Shown here in pieces: positions 29,138 to 38,541 of a stretch of DNA of 64,000 nt (positions within the stretch are counted from its first letter, which is position 1; the number at the start of each line of letters is the position of its first letter). The position numbers were made by a program, and so were the translations under genes. Source of the stretch: Schlesneria paludicola DSM 18645 (lineage in GTDB: Bacteria; Planctomycetota; Planctomycetia; Planctomycetales; Planctomycetaceae); contig NZ_JH636434.1 of assembly GCF_000255655.1 (NCBI RefSeq), forward strand, positions 1,437,629 to 1,501,628, written 5' to 3'. The notes under the pieces were generated by a model. It had not been told where the DNA came from, made no database searches, and worked only from the letters and a program-made list of their open reading frames with translations.

Positions 29138-30538
29138 ATGCTCGCTCGCAATGCGCGGAATAGCTTCCGAAGAATGCTCAGAAATACCGTGTTCACATTG
29201 GCGGTGAATCTGACACTCGGAGCGTTTGCGGAGGAGCCCGCTGGAGCGCCGTCAGAGACTAAGCCGGCCATACTGCGTGGTGTCATTCGGAATGAGGACG
29301 AGGGACCATTGATCGGGGTACGTGTCCGCGTCGCCATCCCCGCAACGGACATGCGATTCCTTGGGATCCAGGATACGCTCATGGGTTCGAAAGCAACGTC
29401 CGTCAAAATCCTGGAGACCAAGACCGTCAAGAACGGTGAATACCGCTTCGAGATTCCCGGGCTGACGCAACCGACGAAGATTTCGATCGACGCCATGCGG
29501 CCCGGCTACCGGCGGATCACAGGCATGCTCATGAAGGGTGGTGATCCGAACGAATTTGTTGTTTCACCAGGTGAGTCACTCGGCGCACCTTTCACACTGC
29601 ATCCATCACTCTACGTTTCGTTCGACGTCGTTGACGAACAAGGGCGGCCGATTCCCAAGGCGATCGTTTCGGCCAACGCGAATACCGCCAGATCGTCGTT
29701 CGGGGTCGAACGGACAACCAGCAATCTCGACGGTCACGTCGAACTGTTCAACTATGAGATGACGCCCTTCATTGAAGGCGTTGGCGAAACAAAGGGGCGC
29801 ATTTTCATCGAACATCCTGATTATCTGAGCCACACGATCGACGACGTTTACAACATTCCTGAAAACGAACGCAGGCGGATCCAGGTCGTGCTGCGAGCCG
29901 GAACGCGGGCAGCGGGCCAAGTGGTCGACGCGGCTGGGATCCCTGTCGAGAACGCGATGGTGAAAATCGAAGGTGGCGAGCGCAAGGCCTGCCTGACAGA
30001 CGCAACAGGTCGGTTCGACCTGAAGGGACTCGCCGACGACCAACAATTGACGATATCGGTCTTGGCCAAAGAGATCGATCAGAAAACGTCGATGAAGGCG
30101 AACCTCAACCAGGACTTGAGCAACCTAAAGCTGCAGTTGGAGCCGATCGAGCTTCCCAAGACTCCGAAGATCTACACGGTCTTGGGGATGCAATTGACGG
30201 ATCTGAGCCCGGATTATCGGACGGGATACAATCTGTTCATTCCAGCAGGAGCCCTGATCCTGAATCCTGGAACAGATTCAGAGCGATTGAAAATCGGAAA
30301 CCTCGAAAAGACTTTTGTTTTCTGGTGTGTCGGCAATACCGATGTCAGTTCGGTGAAGCAATTCGTCAGTCAGATTCTGAAGGAAGTCGGAGACTCCGAC
30401 AGTGACGAACATTTCATCCGCGTCGTCTATAGCCTAAGCATCGTCGATTTCGATGGCACGAACACCCAATACGTCAAGCTCACCAAAAACGACATCGCTC
30501 ATTTGAAAGCAGTGCAGGCCGAGATCGAGAAAGAATGA
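29138..30538 (+). CDS. Exported carboxypeptidase-regulatory-like domain protein
   Basis: The 466-residue protein has a signal peptide (ending LGAFA, about residue 31) and a series of beta-sandwich modules of the carboxypeptidase-regulatory-like type: LRGVIRNEDEGPLIGVRVRV, YVSFDVVDEQGRPIPKAIV and AAGQVVDAAGIPVENAMVKI. The last ~120 residues (from YTVLGMQLTDL) look like a divergent PDZ-type domain. It is likely periplasmic or surface-bound. The ATG at 29138 is preferred to a TTG four codons upstream. The partner is unknown. Confidence 0.75.
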   Translation: MLARNARNSFRRMLRNTVFTLAVNLTLGAFAEEPAGAPSETKPAILRGVIRNEDEGPLIGVRVRVAIPATDMRFLGIQDTLMGSKATSVKILETKTVKNGEYRFEIPGLTQPTKISIDAMRPGYRRITGMLMKGGDPNEFVVSPGESLGAPFTLHPSLYVSFDVVDEQGRPIPKAIVSANANTARSSFGVERTTSNLDGHVELFNYEMTPFIEGVGETKGRIFIEHPDYLSHTIDDVYNIPENERRRIQVVLRAGTRAAGQVVDAAGIPVENAMVKIEGGERKACLTDATGRFDLKGLADDQQLTISVLAKEIDQKTSMKANLNQDLSNLKLQLEPIELPKTPKIYTVLGMQLTDLSPDYRTGYNLFIPAGALILNPGTDSERLKIGNLEKTFVFWCVGNTDVSSVKQFVSQILKEVGDSDSDEHFIRVVYSLSIVDFDGTNTQYVKLTKNDIAHLKAVQAEIEKE

Positions 30539-31002
30539 CGGGCGAATCTGAGGGATATGCTTCGGGTGGAGATTTCTCGTACGCAAATGAGAAAGGCCAC
30601 CCTTCGGTGTCCTTCCGTTCGACCTCGTCAGCGTGTGAATCGTGATTCCCCATTGGCAGGATGTGAGGTGAGACCTTCGGACAATCACGTCCGGGCGGAC
30701 CTTCACAACGTATCCTCGAAATTCACCCTCGGTAACGAGGTCGCCTTGTGATATTGCTGGTTCAGAGCCGCACCTCCTTTGTGAGAGAACTCCTCACATG
30801 GTCGGATGGCGAGTCCGATCCAATCATCCCTGATCGGCTTCTGATTGCTCCCTCCATTATTTCCTACGAAATCCTGGTATTGATTGTTGGTAAAAACACA
30901 AAAATCGACGCGAAATTTTCGCGACGAGCCGGTCGTCTGTGGCGTGATATTTTTCCATTCCGATTCACAAACGGGATTGACGACTTTGAGGGATGCCCTG
31001 AA
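30539..31002. other. Intergenic region
   Basis: This 464-base stretch lacks a convincing gene. The downstream frame stays open into it (from 30748), but there is a better start at 31003. A small imperfect hairpin occurs near 30590-30616. Confidence 0.4.
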
Positions 31003-31422
31003 ATGAACGCCATCACGCGGATGACATTTCGCACCACACTGGCCGTCGTGATATTTCTTGCTTTGGAGCTGTTTGGATTCGTGGGGATCCACGAAATCCG
31101 AGTTGTGAACAATAACCCTTTCACGAATCCCGCCACGGTGTTTCGGATCGCGGACCATCAGATTGAATTCGCAGACGGCCGAATTCTAAAACTCGAGTAC
31201 CCGCTGGACGCCGAATTCCAAACCATGATCAAGAACTCAGAAAATGAGGTCGGTCTCGAACCAGCATCACCGGAGTCACAGTCGATCATGCTCTGCGTTC
31301 GCCGCCTCGAAACGAACTGCCAACTAGGCCGCCCCAGCTTAGTCCTTCCGCTGATTGTCCACGACCGTCCCAAATTCGCAAAGAAATTCATCGCCTGGGG
31401 CAACCTGGAAACGCAACAGTAA
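31003..31422 (+). CDS. Hypothetical membrane-anchored protein
   Basis: From the ATG at 31003 (GAGGGA at 30988-30993) this 139-residue protein has an N-terminal hydrophobic helix (about residues 11-30) and a soluble, probably extracytoplasmic remainder. No family is recognised. It converges on rsmB with a 31-base gap. Confidence 0.55.
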   Translation: MNAITRMTFRTTLAVVIFLALELFGFVGIHEIRVVNNNPFTNPATVFRIADHQIEFADGRILKLEYPLDAEFQTMIKNSENEVGLEPASPESQSIMLCVRRLETNCQLGRPSLVLPLIVHDRPKFAKKFIAWGNLETQQ

Positions 31423-31453
31423 TTCGCATTGAAATCGGTAGCGAACGGCGTTT

Positions 31454-32857
31454 CTATGGATTCGTCACAATCAACGCCTGATAGGCTCCGTCTGCGGGTT
31501 GGCCGGGGAGGAAGGTTTGTTCTTCCACTAATTTGGCGTTGGGGAAGGACTCCAGGACGCGGCGGACGAGGTTTTCGTTTTCGTCGGGTTCGATGCTGCA
31601 GGTCGAATAGACCAGGCGGCCGCCGGAAGTCAGGCGTTCCAGGGACCAGCCGAGGAGGTTGGCTTGCACGCGATTCAGCTCGCGAACTCCGTCGGGGGTG
31701 ATGCGCCAACGGGCTTCGGGGCGTTTGGCCAAGACACCCGTGTTGGAACAGGGAACGTCGACCAAGATCGCGTCGAAGGGACCGGTCGGCAGGCGAAAAC
31801 CTTGTTCGTCGACCAGTTGCGAACGAATGATCGTGGCGCCCAGACGCTGGGCGTTTTCGTGCACGATTTCCAAGCGGTCCGACCGGATGTCGGTCGCGAG
31901 AATGTGGCCCTCGTTTTTCATCAAGGCCGCCAGATGGCAGGTCTTGCCACCCGGAGCGGCGCAGACGTCCCACACACGCTGACCCGGTTGTGGTGCGAGG
32001 CGCACGGCGGCACGGCTGGCGGAGAAGTCTTGAATGACAAACTTGCCTTCCACAAAGCCGGGCAGCGCTTCGACCCGCGTGGTGCCCTCGATCACGAAGG
32101 ACTCGGTGCCCTCCAGCGGCTGAATTGTGATCCCGGCCGCCTGGAAGTCGGCGACCACTTCGTCGTAACTGGAACGCAACGTGTTTGGACGAGCCATCAG
32201 CGGTGAGGGGCTATTGAACCAGGCTCCCATTCGAAACAGTTCTTCAGGCTTGAATCGTTTGACCCAGCGTTCTGTCAGCCAGAGCGGAAGACTGAACGCA
32301 CCGGCCAGATACGCGGGCAGGTCAGACTCGGGCTCGAAAAAGACGGGCTTGTTCAAGATCCGGTGGCGGTCGACGCTGACGGGGACCGCCGAGGCCGACG
32401 GGGTCGTCTGGAACTGGTCCGTCGCCAGGCGCGTGGCCCCTCGCAAGACCCCGTTGACGAAGCCGCTCCATCGCATCCGACCGGCTCGTTTGCAGAGTTC
32501 GACGGTTTCATGCACGGCGGCGTGCGACGGAATGCCGTCGAGCATGACGATCTGATAGACCCCAAGTCTTAAGATGGTCCAGAGCGAGACTTCGACCTGA
32601 TCCGCGGGGCGGGCGACGAGTGTCTTGAGAATTGCGTCGAGCGTTCCCTGACGGCGGACGACGCCGCAGGCGAGTTCCGTGGCCAGACCGCGTTCCGAAG
32701 CGGGAAGCGCCGACTCGCGAAAGAGCTGATCGAGCAGATCGCCCACCCACATGCCGGTGACTCGATGTTTTTCGAGCACACGCAGGGCGGCCTCGCGGGC
32801 GGATCGGACCGTGAGGGACAGTGGTTCATCAGCGGGACTAGGTTGCAGCGGGGCCAT
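31454..32857 (-). CDS. rsmB: 16S rRNA (cytosine-967-C5)-methyltransferase RsmB
   Basis: The 467-residue protein has the RsmB layout: an N-terminal NusB-like helical RNA-binding domain (about residues 25-160) and a C-terminal SAM-dependent methyltransferase domain. Motif I is VWDVCAAPGGKTCHLAAL; motif IV VDVPCSNTGVLAKRPEARW contains the PC cysteine; motif VI LVYSTCSIEPDEN carries the catalytic TC cysteine. It methylates C967 of 16S rRNA. The ATG at 32857 has AGGA seven bases upstream. The gene is divergent from a small conserved gene. Confidence 0.93.
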   Translation of the reverse strand: MAPLQPSPADEPLSLTVRSAREAALRVLEKHRVTGMWVGDLLDQLFRESALPASERGLATELACGVVRRQGTLDAILKTLVARPADQVEVSLWTILRLGVYQIVMLDGIPSHAAVHETVELCKRAGRMRWSGFVNGVLRGATRLATDQFQTTPSASAVPVSVDRHRILNKPVFFEPESDLPAYLAGAFSLPLWLTERWVKRFKPEELFRMGAWFNSPSPLMARPNTLRSSYDEVVADFQAAGITIQPLEGTESFVIEGTTRVEALPGFVEGKFVIQDFSASRAAVRLAPQPGQRVWDVCAAPGGKTCHLAALMKNEGHILATDIRSDRLEIVHENAQRLGATIIRSQLVDEQGFRLPTGPFDAILVDVPCSNTGVLAKRPEARWRITPDGVRELNRVQANLLGWSLERLTSGGRLVYSTCSIEPDENENLVRRVLESFPNAKLVEEQTFLPGQPADGAYQALIVTNP

Positions 32858-33025
32858 TCGGTTTCCTGAAAGTTTCAGGATGAGCATGACATGGTTCGAA
32901 GAAAAAGTCCAAGATGTCCGTAACTCGGTCCAATTGGGCACACATTTCGGTTATACTGCCGTCTTCGCAAGAATCAGCACGGTGCGAACCGCAGCGATGG
33001 TGAGCACAAGGATGGAGGTAATATC

Positions 33026-33298
33026 ATGGCAAAGCAGTGGTTAAAGCGATTGACCGTCGAGCAGGCCGAGGCCGACAACGTGATGGAAGGTCAGGGACAA
33101 TCTGTTCCGTTCGGAACGAAGAATTCCGAGTGGGTCCGTTTGGTCTCGAAGATTCGCGCCGGCGACCAGTTGTACGCCTACCGTGAATCGCCTCCTCGAC
33201 ACAGTCGAGCGTTCAAATATGCGACGCCAACAGAAGGTGTGGCACTCGTTCGCGATGGCGATGTGGTGGCTCAAGTGGCGACCCTCGGCGGACGTTAA
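33026..33298 (+). CDS. Conserved hypothetical protein, 90 aa
   Basis: A good ribosome site (GGAGG at about 33015) precedes this 90-residue protein starting MAKQWLKRLTVEQAEAD. It is soluble, with mixed alpha/beta character (VRLVSKIRAGDQLYAYRE). I do not recognise the family. It is divergent from rsmB, with the promoters sharing ~170 bases. Confidence 0.65.
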   Translation: MAKQWLKRLTVEQAEADNVMEGQGQSVPFGTKNSEWVRLVSKIRAGDQLYAYRESPPRHSRAFKYATPTEGVALVRDGDVVAQVATLGGR

Positions 33299-33793
33299 CG
33301 CCATTTAGAGCGTAGGAGGGCGGAAGTCGAACAGGTTGACTTTCGCCTCACATACCGAGACGACGACGTTGAAACGCCGACATCCCTGTCGGTGCCGATT
33401 GCTGTTGCCGTCTCATCAGAGTCGATAGCCAAGTCTCAACCGCTGGACTCGGCTTTCGGCTCGTGTGCCATCCGCCCGGCTAGAATTTCTTGATTGCCAA
33501 ATATTGAGAAGTCGTTTGGGCGGAGCCATTGGCACATTGAGAATCCGGTTTGATTGCAATTGTTCCGCCTGATTTGCCGCCTTGAGTCCCCACCCATTCG
33601 TGCACACTGGCGTCGCCAGTGGTTCGCTACTCGTTGCGTTAATTCGCTCACGGTGACCTTGAGGGTATTCGTGTTTTGACGCGGGCGACGGCCACGCTCG
33701 ATTGCGAGTTCCGGGTCAATGAATCCGAAATGAGAGAATGCGACGACGACGAGTCGAAGGTCTTGCCCTTTCTACGATTCGAACGAAACGACC
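33299..33793. other. Intergenic region with several short inverted repeats
   Basis: No gene is supported in these 495 bases. Hairpins are seen at about 33316-33342 (GGCGGAAGTC / GACTTTCGCC), at 33376-33395 (CGCCGACA / TGTCGGTG) and at 33604-33620 (CACTGGCG / CGCCAGTG). None has a T tract. They may be transcript-end structures for the small gene upstream or leader structures for fhcA. Confidence 0.45.
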
Positions 33794-35458
33794 ATGTCTT
33801 TACTGCTTGTTCGTAACGGTACCATCTATGACCCTCGTCATGGGGTTGATGGCGTTCAACGCGATCTGTGGATTTCAGGGGGGCGAATTATTGAGGCCCC
33901 GGCGGATACGTCGATTAAACCCGATCGCGTGATTGACGCAACCGGAATGGTTGTGATGGCGGGTGGTGTGGACATGCACTGCCACATTGCGGGGCCCAAG
34001 GTCAATTCAGCTCGCAAGATGCTGCCCGGCGATCGACGTCGGGCGAAGCCCTATCGACGCACCGCAATCGCTCGTTCGGGAACCATTGGCAGTGTGCCGA
34101 GTACGTTCGCGACCGGATATCTGTACGCGGGACTTGGATATACCACCGCCTTCGATGCCGCGATTCCACCACTGGCCGCTCGCCACGCGCACGAGGAATT
34201 CGCCGATACACCGCAGCTCGACAAGGGGTTTCTGGTCCTGGCGGGGAACAACCACTACGTCATGCAGCAATTGCGGAATGCCGAACCGCAGCTGGTGAAG
34301 GCGTATCTGGGTTGGTTGTTGAATGCGACCAAAGGGTATGGCATCAAGGTTGTGAATCCGGGCGGCGTCGAGAACTGGAAGTGCCGCGCAAACGGAAACG
34401 TGAAAACGCTGGACGACACCGTCGATGGATTTCACATCCGGCCGCGTGACATCTTGCGGGGTGTCGCCACCGCCGTCGATGAACTGGGGCTGCCGCATTC
34501 GGTGCACATTCACTGCAACAACCTGGGCCTGCCCGGGAACTGGTCTACGACACTGGAGACGATGCGGGCGCTCGAAGGGCAGCGAGGGCATCTGACACAT
34601 ATTCAATTCCACAGCTATGGCGGCGACCCTGACGATCAATCGACGTTTCGGTCCGAGGTTCCTCAACTGGCCGACTATGTGAACAGTCATTCGAACCTGA
34701 CAGTTGACGTGGGACAGGTCATGTTCGGCGAAACGGTATCGATGACGGGCGACGGACCTCTGGGTTACTACCTGCACAAGGTCACCGGCCGCAAGTGGTT
34801 CAGCGGTGATATCGAGCAGGAGGCGGGCTGCGGAATTGTTCCGATCACCTACAAAGAAAAAAGCTTTGTTCACGCGTTGCAGTGGGCCGTGGGGCTGGAA
34901 TGGTATCTGTTGGTCGACGACCCGTGGCGGATTGCGATGAGCACCGATCATCCGAACGGGGCGTCGTTCCTGGCCTATCCACAAATCATTGCGTTACTAA
35001 TGGACCGCACACGACGTCAGGACGTATTGAATCGCCTGCCAGCACGGATCAGGGATGCGACCGTCCTGGGACAGCTTGAACGACAGTATTCGCTGTACGA
35101 AATCGCAATTATCACGCGCGCGGCCCCGGCGAAGATGCTGGGTTTGACTCGCAAGGGACACCTTGGACCGGGTGCCGACGCCGACATCACGATCTATACA
35201 CCGGACGCCGACTATGAGCGGATGTTTGAACTGCCGCGATACGTGCTGAAGGCGGGCGAAATTCTGATTGAACAGGGTGAGATGAGAAAAAGCGTCGAGG
35301 GAACGACTCTTCAGACGGCACCAGACTTCGACGCAGGTGCCCTGCCCTCGATTCGGGAATGGTTTGATTCCCGGTACTCGATCCAGTTCCGGAACTATTC
35401 GATCGATGCCGATGAATATGCCGAGACGGTCGTGGAGCCAACGATCAGTGGGGCATGA
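33794..35458 (+). CDS. fhcA: Formylmethanofuran dehydrogenase/formyltransferase subunit A (FhcA/FwdA-like)
   Basis: The 554-residue protein is an amidohydrolase-fold enzyme. The metal ligands HxH appear as MHCHIAGPK (His62, His64), GIKVVNPGG holds the presumed carboxylated lysine (Lys185), HSVHIHCNNLG gives further His ligands, and AMSTDHPNG the Asp. These match FwdA/FhcA, which hydrolyses or forms formylmethanofuran in tetrahydromethanopterin-linked C1 metabolism. In planctomycetes and methylotrophs it works with FhcB, FhcC and FhcD to convert formyl-H4MPT to formate. None of those partners is in this window. It converges on the PAP2 gene. Confidence 0.88.
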   Translation: MSLLLVRNGTIYDPRHGVDGVQRDLWISGGRIIEAPADTSIKPDRVIDATGMVVMAGGVDMHCHIAGPKVNSARKMLPGDRRRAKPYRRTAIARSGTIGSVPSTFATGYLYAGLGYTTAFDAAIPPLAARHAHEEFADTPQLDKGFLVLAGNNHYVMQQLRNAEPQLVKAYLGWLLNATKGYGIKVVNPGGVENWKCRANGNVKTLDDTVDGFHIRPRDILRGVATAVDELGLPHSVHIHCNNLGLPGNWSTTLETMRALEGQRGHLTHIQFHSYGGDPDDQSTFRSEVPQLADYVNSHSNLTVDVGQVMFGETVSMTGDGPLGYYLHKVTGRKWFSGDIEQEAGCGIVPITYKEKSFVHALQWAVGLEWYLLVDDPWRIAMSTDHPNGASFLAYPQIIALLMDRTRRQDVLNRLPARIRDATVLGQLERQYSLYEIAIITRAAPAKMLGLTRKGHLGPGADADITIYTPDADYERMFELPRYVLKAGEILIEQGEMRKSVEGTTLQTAPDFDAGALPSIREWFDSRYSIQFRNYSIDADEYAETVVEPTISGA

Positions 35459-35484
35459 GCCAACGCCAGCCTGCGTTCTCACAA

Positions 35485-36330
35485 TTAGTCGAATCGGATC
35501 AAGAGCCACGCGAGGGCGACGGCGACGAAATAGACGATGATTCCAGCCCAAAGCACGTCACTCAGAAAATGTCCTCCTTGGAGGACGCGGGTGACTCCCA
35601 TCGCCAACCCATAGCTCAGGCCGCCGAGCAGCCAGTAGCGACGCATACGCGTCTGCTTCGGGTTGATGATGAACGCGGGTCCCATCAGGAAGAACGCGAT
35701 CGAAGCATGGCCAGAGGGGAACGACGAGTTCGGCAAATCGTACGTCGACCAGTCACCGACCAAGTGAAAGGCGAATTCGCCGCCGAAATCCTGGCATTGC
35801 AAGGGGCGCGGTCGGCCCCACATCATTTTCAGGCCGGTGTTCACCAGCAGCCCCGGTCCAATGGCCAGGAGCAACAACAGGAACAGCCCGCCGCGACGCA
35901 GCGTTTGCAGACGCGTGACATCGGCGTCCCGCCAGATCCAGCGGCCGCAGATCAGAGCCAGGGCTCCGACCGTTCCGACAAGAAGCGGTGGAAAGATGCC
36001 GTAGCGATAGAACGACAGTAACGGTTCGGCACGCTGTAACGTCCAAATATTGTCTGCGGCATTGTAGGTGAGGGCCGCAATTTTCCGATCGAGGTCGTAG
36101 GTGCGAATCATCACGCTGAACAGGAGAGCGCCGATTAATGGAATCCAGATCGGCCAGCGCGGCTGACGCAGTTGGCCATCGGCTTGTCGTTCCTTCACAC
36201 AATCGGCCTGTCCGATGGGCGACACGATCGAGTTCGCATCCGGATCAAACAGCGATAGATTCGATTCGTCCGGGAGCGTGGGTGAGGACTTCGAATCGTG
36301 ATTCGAAAACTCCCGCGGCAACGCGCTCAC
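35485..36330 (-). CDS. PAP2 family phosphatase
   Basis: The 281-residue membrane protein has the three PAP2 phosphatase motifs: KMMWGRPRP, FPSGH and TRVLQGGHFLSD, with about five helices after a 58-residue soluble N-terminus. The expected reaction is dephosphorylation of a lipid phosphate such as undecaprenyl or phosphatidylglycerol phosphate at the outer face of the membrane. The start is GTG with AAGGAG just upstream. It follows the LptF/G-type gene by 47 bases, consistent with a shared envelope operon. Confidence 0.9.
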   Translation of the reverse strand: MSALPREFSNHDSKSSPTLPDESNLSLFDPDANSIVSPIGQADCVKERQADGQLRQPRWPIWIPLIGALLFSVMIRTYDLDRKIAALTYNAADNIWTLQRAEPLLSFYRYGIFPPLLVGTVGALALICGRWIWRDADVTRLQTLRRGGLFLLLLLAIGPGLLVNTGLKMMWGRPRPLQCQDFGGEFAFHLVGDWSTYDLPNSSFPSGHASIAFFLMGPAFIINPKQTRMRRYWLLGGLSYGLAMGVTRVLQGGHFLSDVLWAGIIVYFVAVALAWLLIRFD

Positions 36331-36377
36331 AACAGACTCCTTTAGGTCACGGCCTGATTCAGGCTACAGGTGATTTC

Positions 36378-37505
36378 TCAAGTTCGGATGACGCCCGACA
36401 GCCAGGCCGACAGTGCCCCGCCAATGACAACGGGCCCCCACGCGGCGAGATCCGGAGGGATGACGTGCCCCGCTCCAAGGGACTGAAAGCCCTGGGTAAT
36501 TCCAAACACGGCGGCCAGGATAAATCCACAGAGAGACGAATCGGCAACCAGACCGGGACTCTCACGGCGAACCATCAGGGGGATCGTCAACAGAATCGCG
36601 ATCACGTTCATGGCGGGCTGCATGAAACGCGAGTGGAGATACAGGACCAGGCGATGGACAGACACCATCCCGAAGGCGGGACAGCGAATGCGTGCGAGGA
36701 GCTCTGGCGTCGACAACGACGTGAAGCTGGAGCTGCGTTGAAACAGTTGATCACAGGTGATCGCAGAGACGACGAACACACTCGTCCCGTTCTTCTGGAT
36801 CTTCACCAGCTCATGCCCTTTTTTCGTCAGCGTCGCCGCCAATTCATCGAGCGGCGGTTCGGACACGTTTTGGAGCATCCACCCTGATGGCTGCCGTCCC
36901 TTGGCAGGCCGAAACACGGCTTTTTCCGCTTTCAAATCGATCAGCTCTTTGGCGAGCATCGGCGGCGGCAACACGAACGCGGGTTTGCTGATCGTTCGCT
37001 CGGCCACGTTCACCCGATCGCCATCAATACAAATGCGCGTCACGTGATCGGTGAGGGATTCGACTTCCGACTGCGAGGGATCATTGCGATGCCGCAGTTC
37101 GTGCTCGAGAAAAGCGACTTGAGGGACAAGCACTTCCTGATTGAAGATCAGGACGGCATTGAAGGCGATCGCGGCCAGAATCATCGGCCGCAGAATGCGA
37201 TACATCGGAATCCCTGCCGCGAGCAGCGGATGCAACTCTCCACTGCGTTGCAGGACGATCAACACGGTCATGACCGAGATCACGACCAGCGCTGGCCCGG
37301 CCTTGTCGATGAACATCACCGAGCGATAGCCGTTCAACGTGACAATCAGCCACATCAAACTGAGCGTGCCGTTGTCGCCGTTGAGCGCGAACATTTCATC
37401 GAGGTTTTCGAATAGATCGATGATGACGACCAGACCAAACATCGCCACGAAGCACACGCCGAACGTGTGGAGAAAACTTCGCAACAGATAGCGGTCGTAT
37501 GTCAT
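36378..37505 (-). CDS. LptF/LptG family permease
   Basis: The 375-residue protein starts MTYDRYLLRSFLHTFG, typical of YjgP/YjgQ, with three membrane helices, a periplasmic beta-rich domain (about residues 135-275) and three C-terminal helices. LptF and LptG form the inner-membrane part of the lipopolysaccharide exporter with the LptB ATPase. One paralog only is present here. It indicates that the organism has an LPS-bearing outer membrane. No lptB or lptC lies nearby. Confidence 0.87.
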   Translation of the reverse strand: MTYDRYLLRSFLHTFGVCFVAMFGLVVIIDLFENLDEMFALNGDNGTLSLMWLIVTLNGYRSVMFIDKAGPALVVISVMTVLIVLQRSGELHPLLAAGIPMYRILRPMILAAIAFNAVLIFNQEVLVPQVAFLEHELRHRNDPSQSEVESLTDHVTRICIDGDRVNVAERTISKPAFVLPPPMLAKELIDLKAEKAVFRPAKGRQPSGWMLQNVSEPPLDELAATLTKKGHELVKIQKNGTSVFVVSAITCDQLFQRSSSFTSLSTPELLARIRCPAFGMVSVHRLVLYLHSRFMQPAMNVIAILLTIPLMVRRESPGLVADSSLCGFILAAVFGITQGFQSLGAGHVIPPDLAAWGPVVIGGALSAWLSGVIRT

Positions 37506-37660
37506 AACGCTTCAGAGAAGAACCAATTCCGTTTCGGCGCAGGCAAAAAGAACGGCCCGAACTTCGCGCAATGCGATTTTCGGATTCGGCGGGATTACAG
37601 GGGAAAGGGCAAACCGGGTCAAGACGGGTCCTAACTCACGACACAACGTGCTTACACACA

Positions 37661-38443
37661 TCAGGTTGCGAGTTCAATCCAATCTCCCAAGTGCAGCGTT
37701 GCGGGGACCTGATCGAGGCGGCGAGTGTTGGTGCAGAGGCGATAGAAGTGATCGAAACGGTCGCGCGCCGCCCATGCGGGAAGAGTTTGCTCACGCAGCT
37801 TGCGGAACTGTTGCGAGAAACCAGCGGGACCGACAGTTCCGGTTATGGGATCGCGAGTGGGAACGACGCAGCGCTGGCACGGGTTCGTTCCGCCGAGTAA
37901 GGCCGAGCCAATCCGGAACGGCTTTGGTTGAGAGTCGGCACCAAAGAGGTGGTCTTCCCAGAACGGTTCGACTCCATCAATTTCGATGTTCGCCCGAAAC
38001 CGCCCACGGACTTCCTCGACCGTCATTCCGGGAAACCAATCGGCGACCGTTTTCAAGGTAGCGGTGCTGACGATCGTCGGCCCAGACGCGTCCAAGTCGT
38101 CGGGAAAACCAGTTTCGTCATTCTCGACGATCGACACTTCGAGCGAGAAGAAGTCGCTCAGCCAATCCGATAACGGCTTTCCATCGCGATCCAGATTTCC
38201 GGCGAGAGACTGTGGTTCGCCCCGGCGTCCGACACGGTAGTCACGCGCCAGTGGATCAACGGAGAGGGCAAGTTGGTGCATCAGGGGCGTGCGTTTACCA
38301 TTGATGAATTTCCCCGCAGGGTCGACCAAGGCAAACTGACGGTCATGACGCAATCCGCCATTCGGCAGAAGCTCAACCTGGGTATGATCGACACCGTCAC
38401 ACGACTTGACAGGGTAGACGGTCAGTCTCGCAATCGATGGCAT
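37661..38443 (-). CDS. MOSC domain protein
   Basis: The 260-residue protein has an N-terminal MOSC beta-barrel (MPSIARLTVYPVKSCDG, then GLRHDRQFALVD) and a C-terminal MOSC domain with RFRANIEIDG and the conserved cysteine in NPCQRCVVPTRDP. MOSC proteins bind molybdenum cofactor, for example in mARC-type N-oxide reductases, or relay sulfur. AAGGTGAAG lies before the ATG. It lies 98 bases downstream of the CobW gene on the same strand. Confidence 0.88.
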   Translation of the reverse strand: MPSIARLTVYPVKSCDGVDHTQVELLPNGGLRHDRQFALVDPAGKFINGKRTPLMHQLALSVDPLARDYRVGRRGEPQSLAGNLDRDGKPLSDWLSDFFSLEVSIVENDETGFPDDLDASGPTIVSTATLKTVADWFPGMTVEEVRGRFRANIEIDGVEPFWEDHLFGADSQPKPFRIGSALLGGTNPCQRCVVPTRDPITGTVGPAGFSQQFRKLREQTLPAWAARDRFDHFYRLCTNTRRLDQVPATLHLGDWIELAT

Positions 38444-38541
38444 ACGACGTCTTCACCTTTCTTCCATAGTTCGCGTGATGGCGAATCATGAAACGAACGA
38501 AAATCACGAGCGTTTGTGACGAACGCCAATTGGAATGCAGT

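Noticed and set aside
33604..33620. Perfect palindrome CACTGGCG T CGCCAGTG as a terminator
   Set aside because: No T tract and no loop space; too short to fold as a normal hairpin.
37660..37690. T-loop-like sequence GCGAGTTCAATCC suggestive of a tRNA
   Set aside because: No cloverleaf can be built, and it lies at the 3' end of the MOSC gene.
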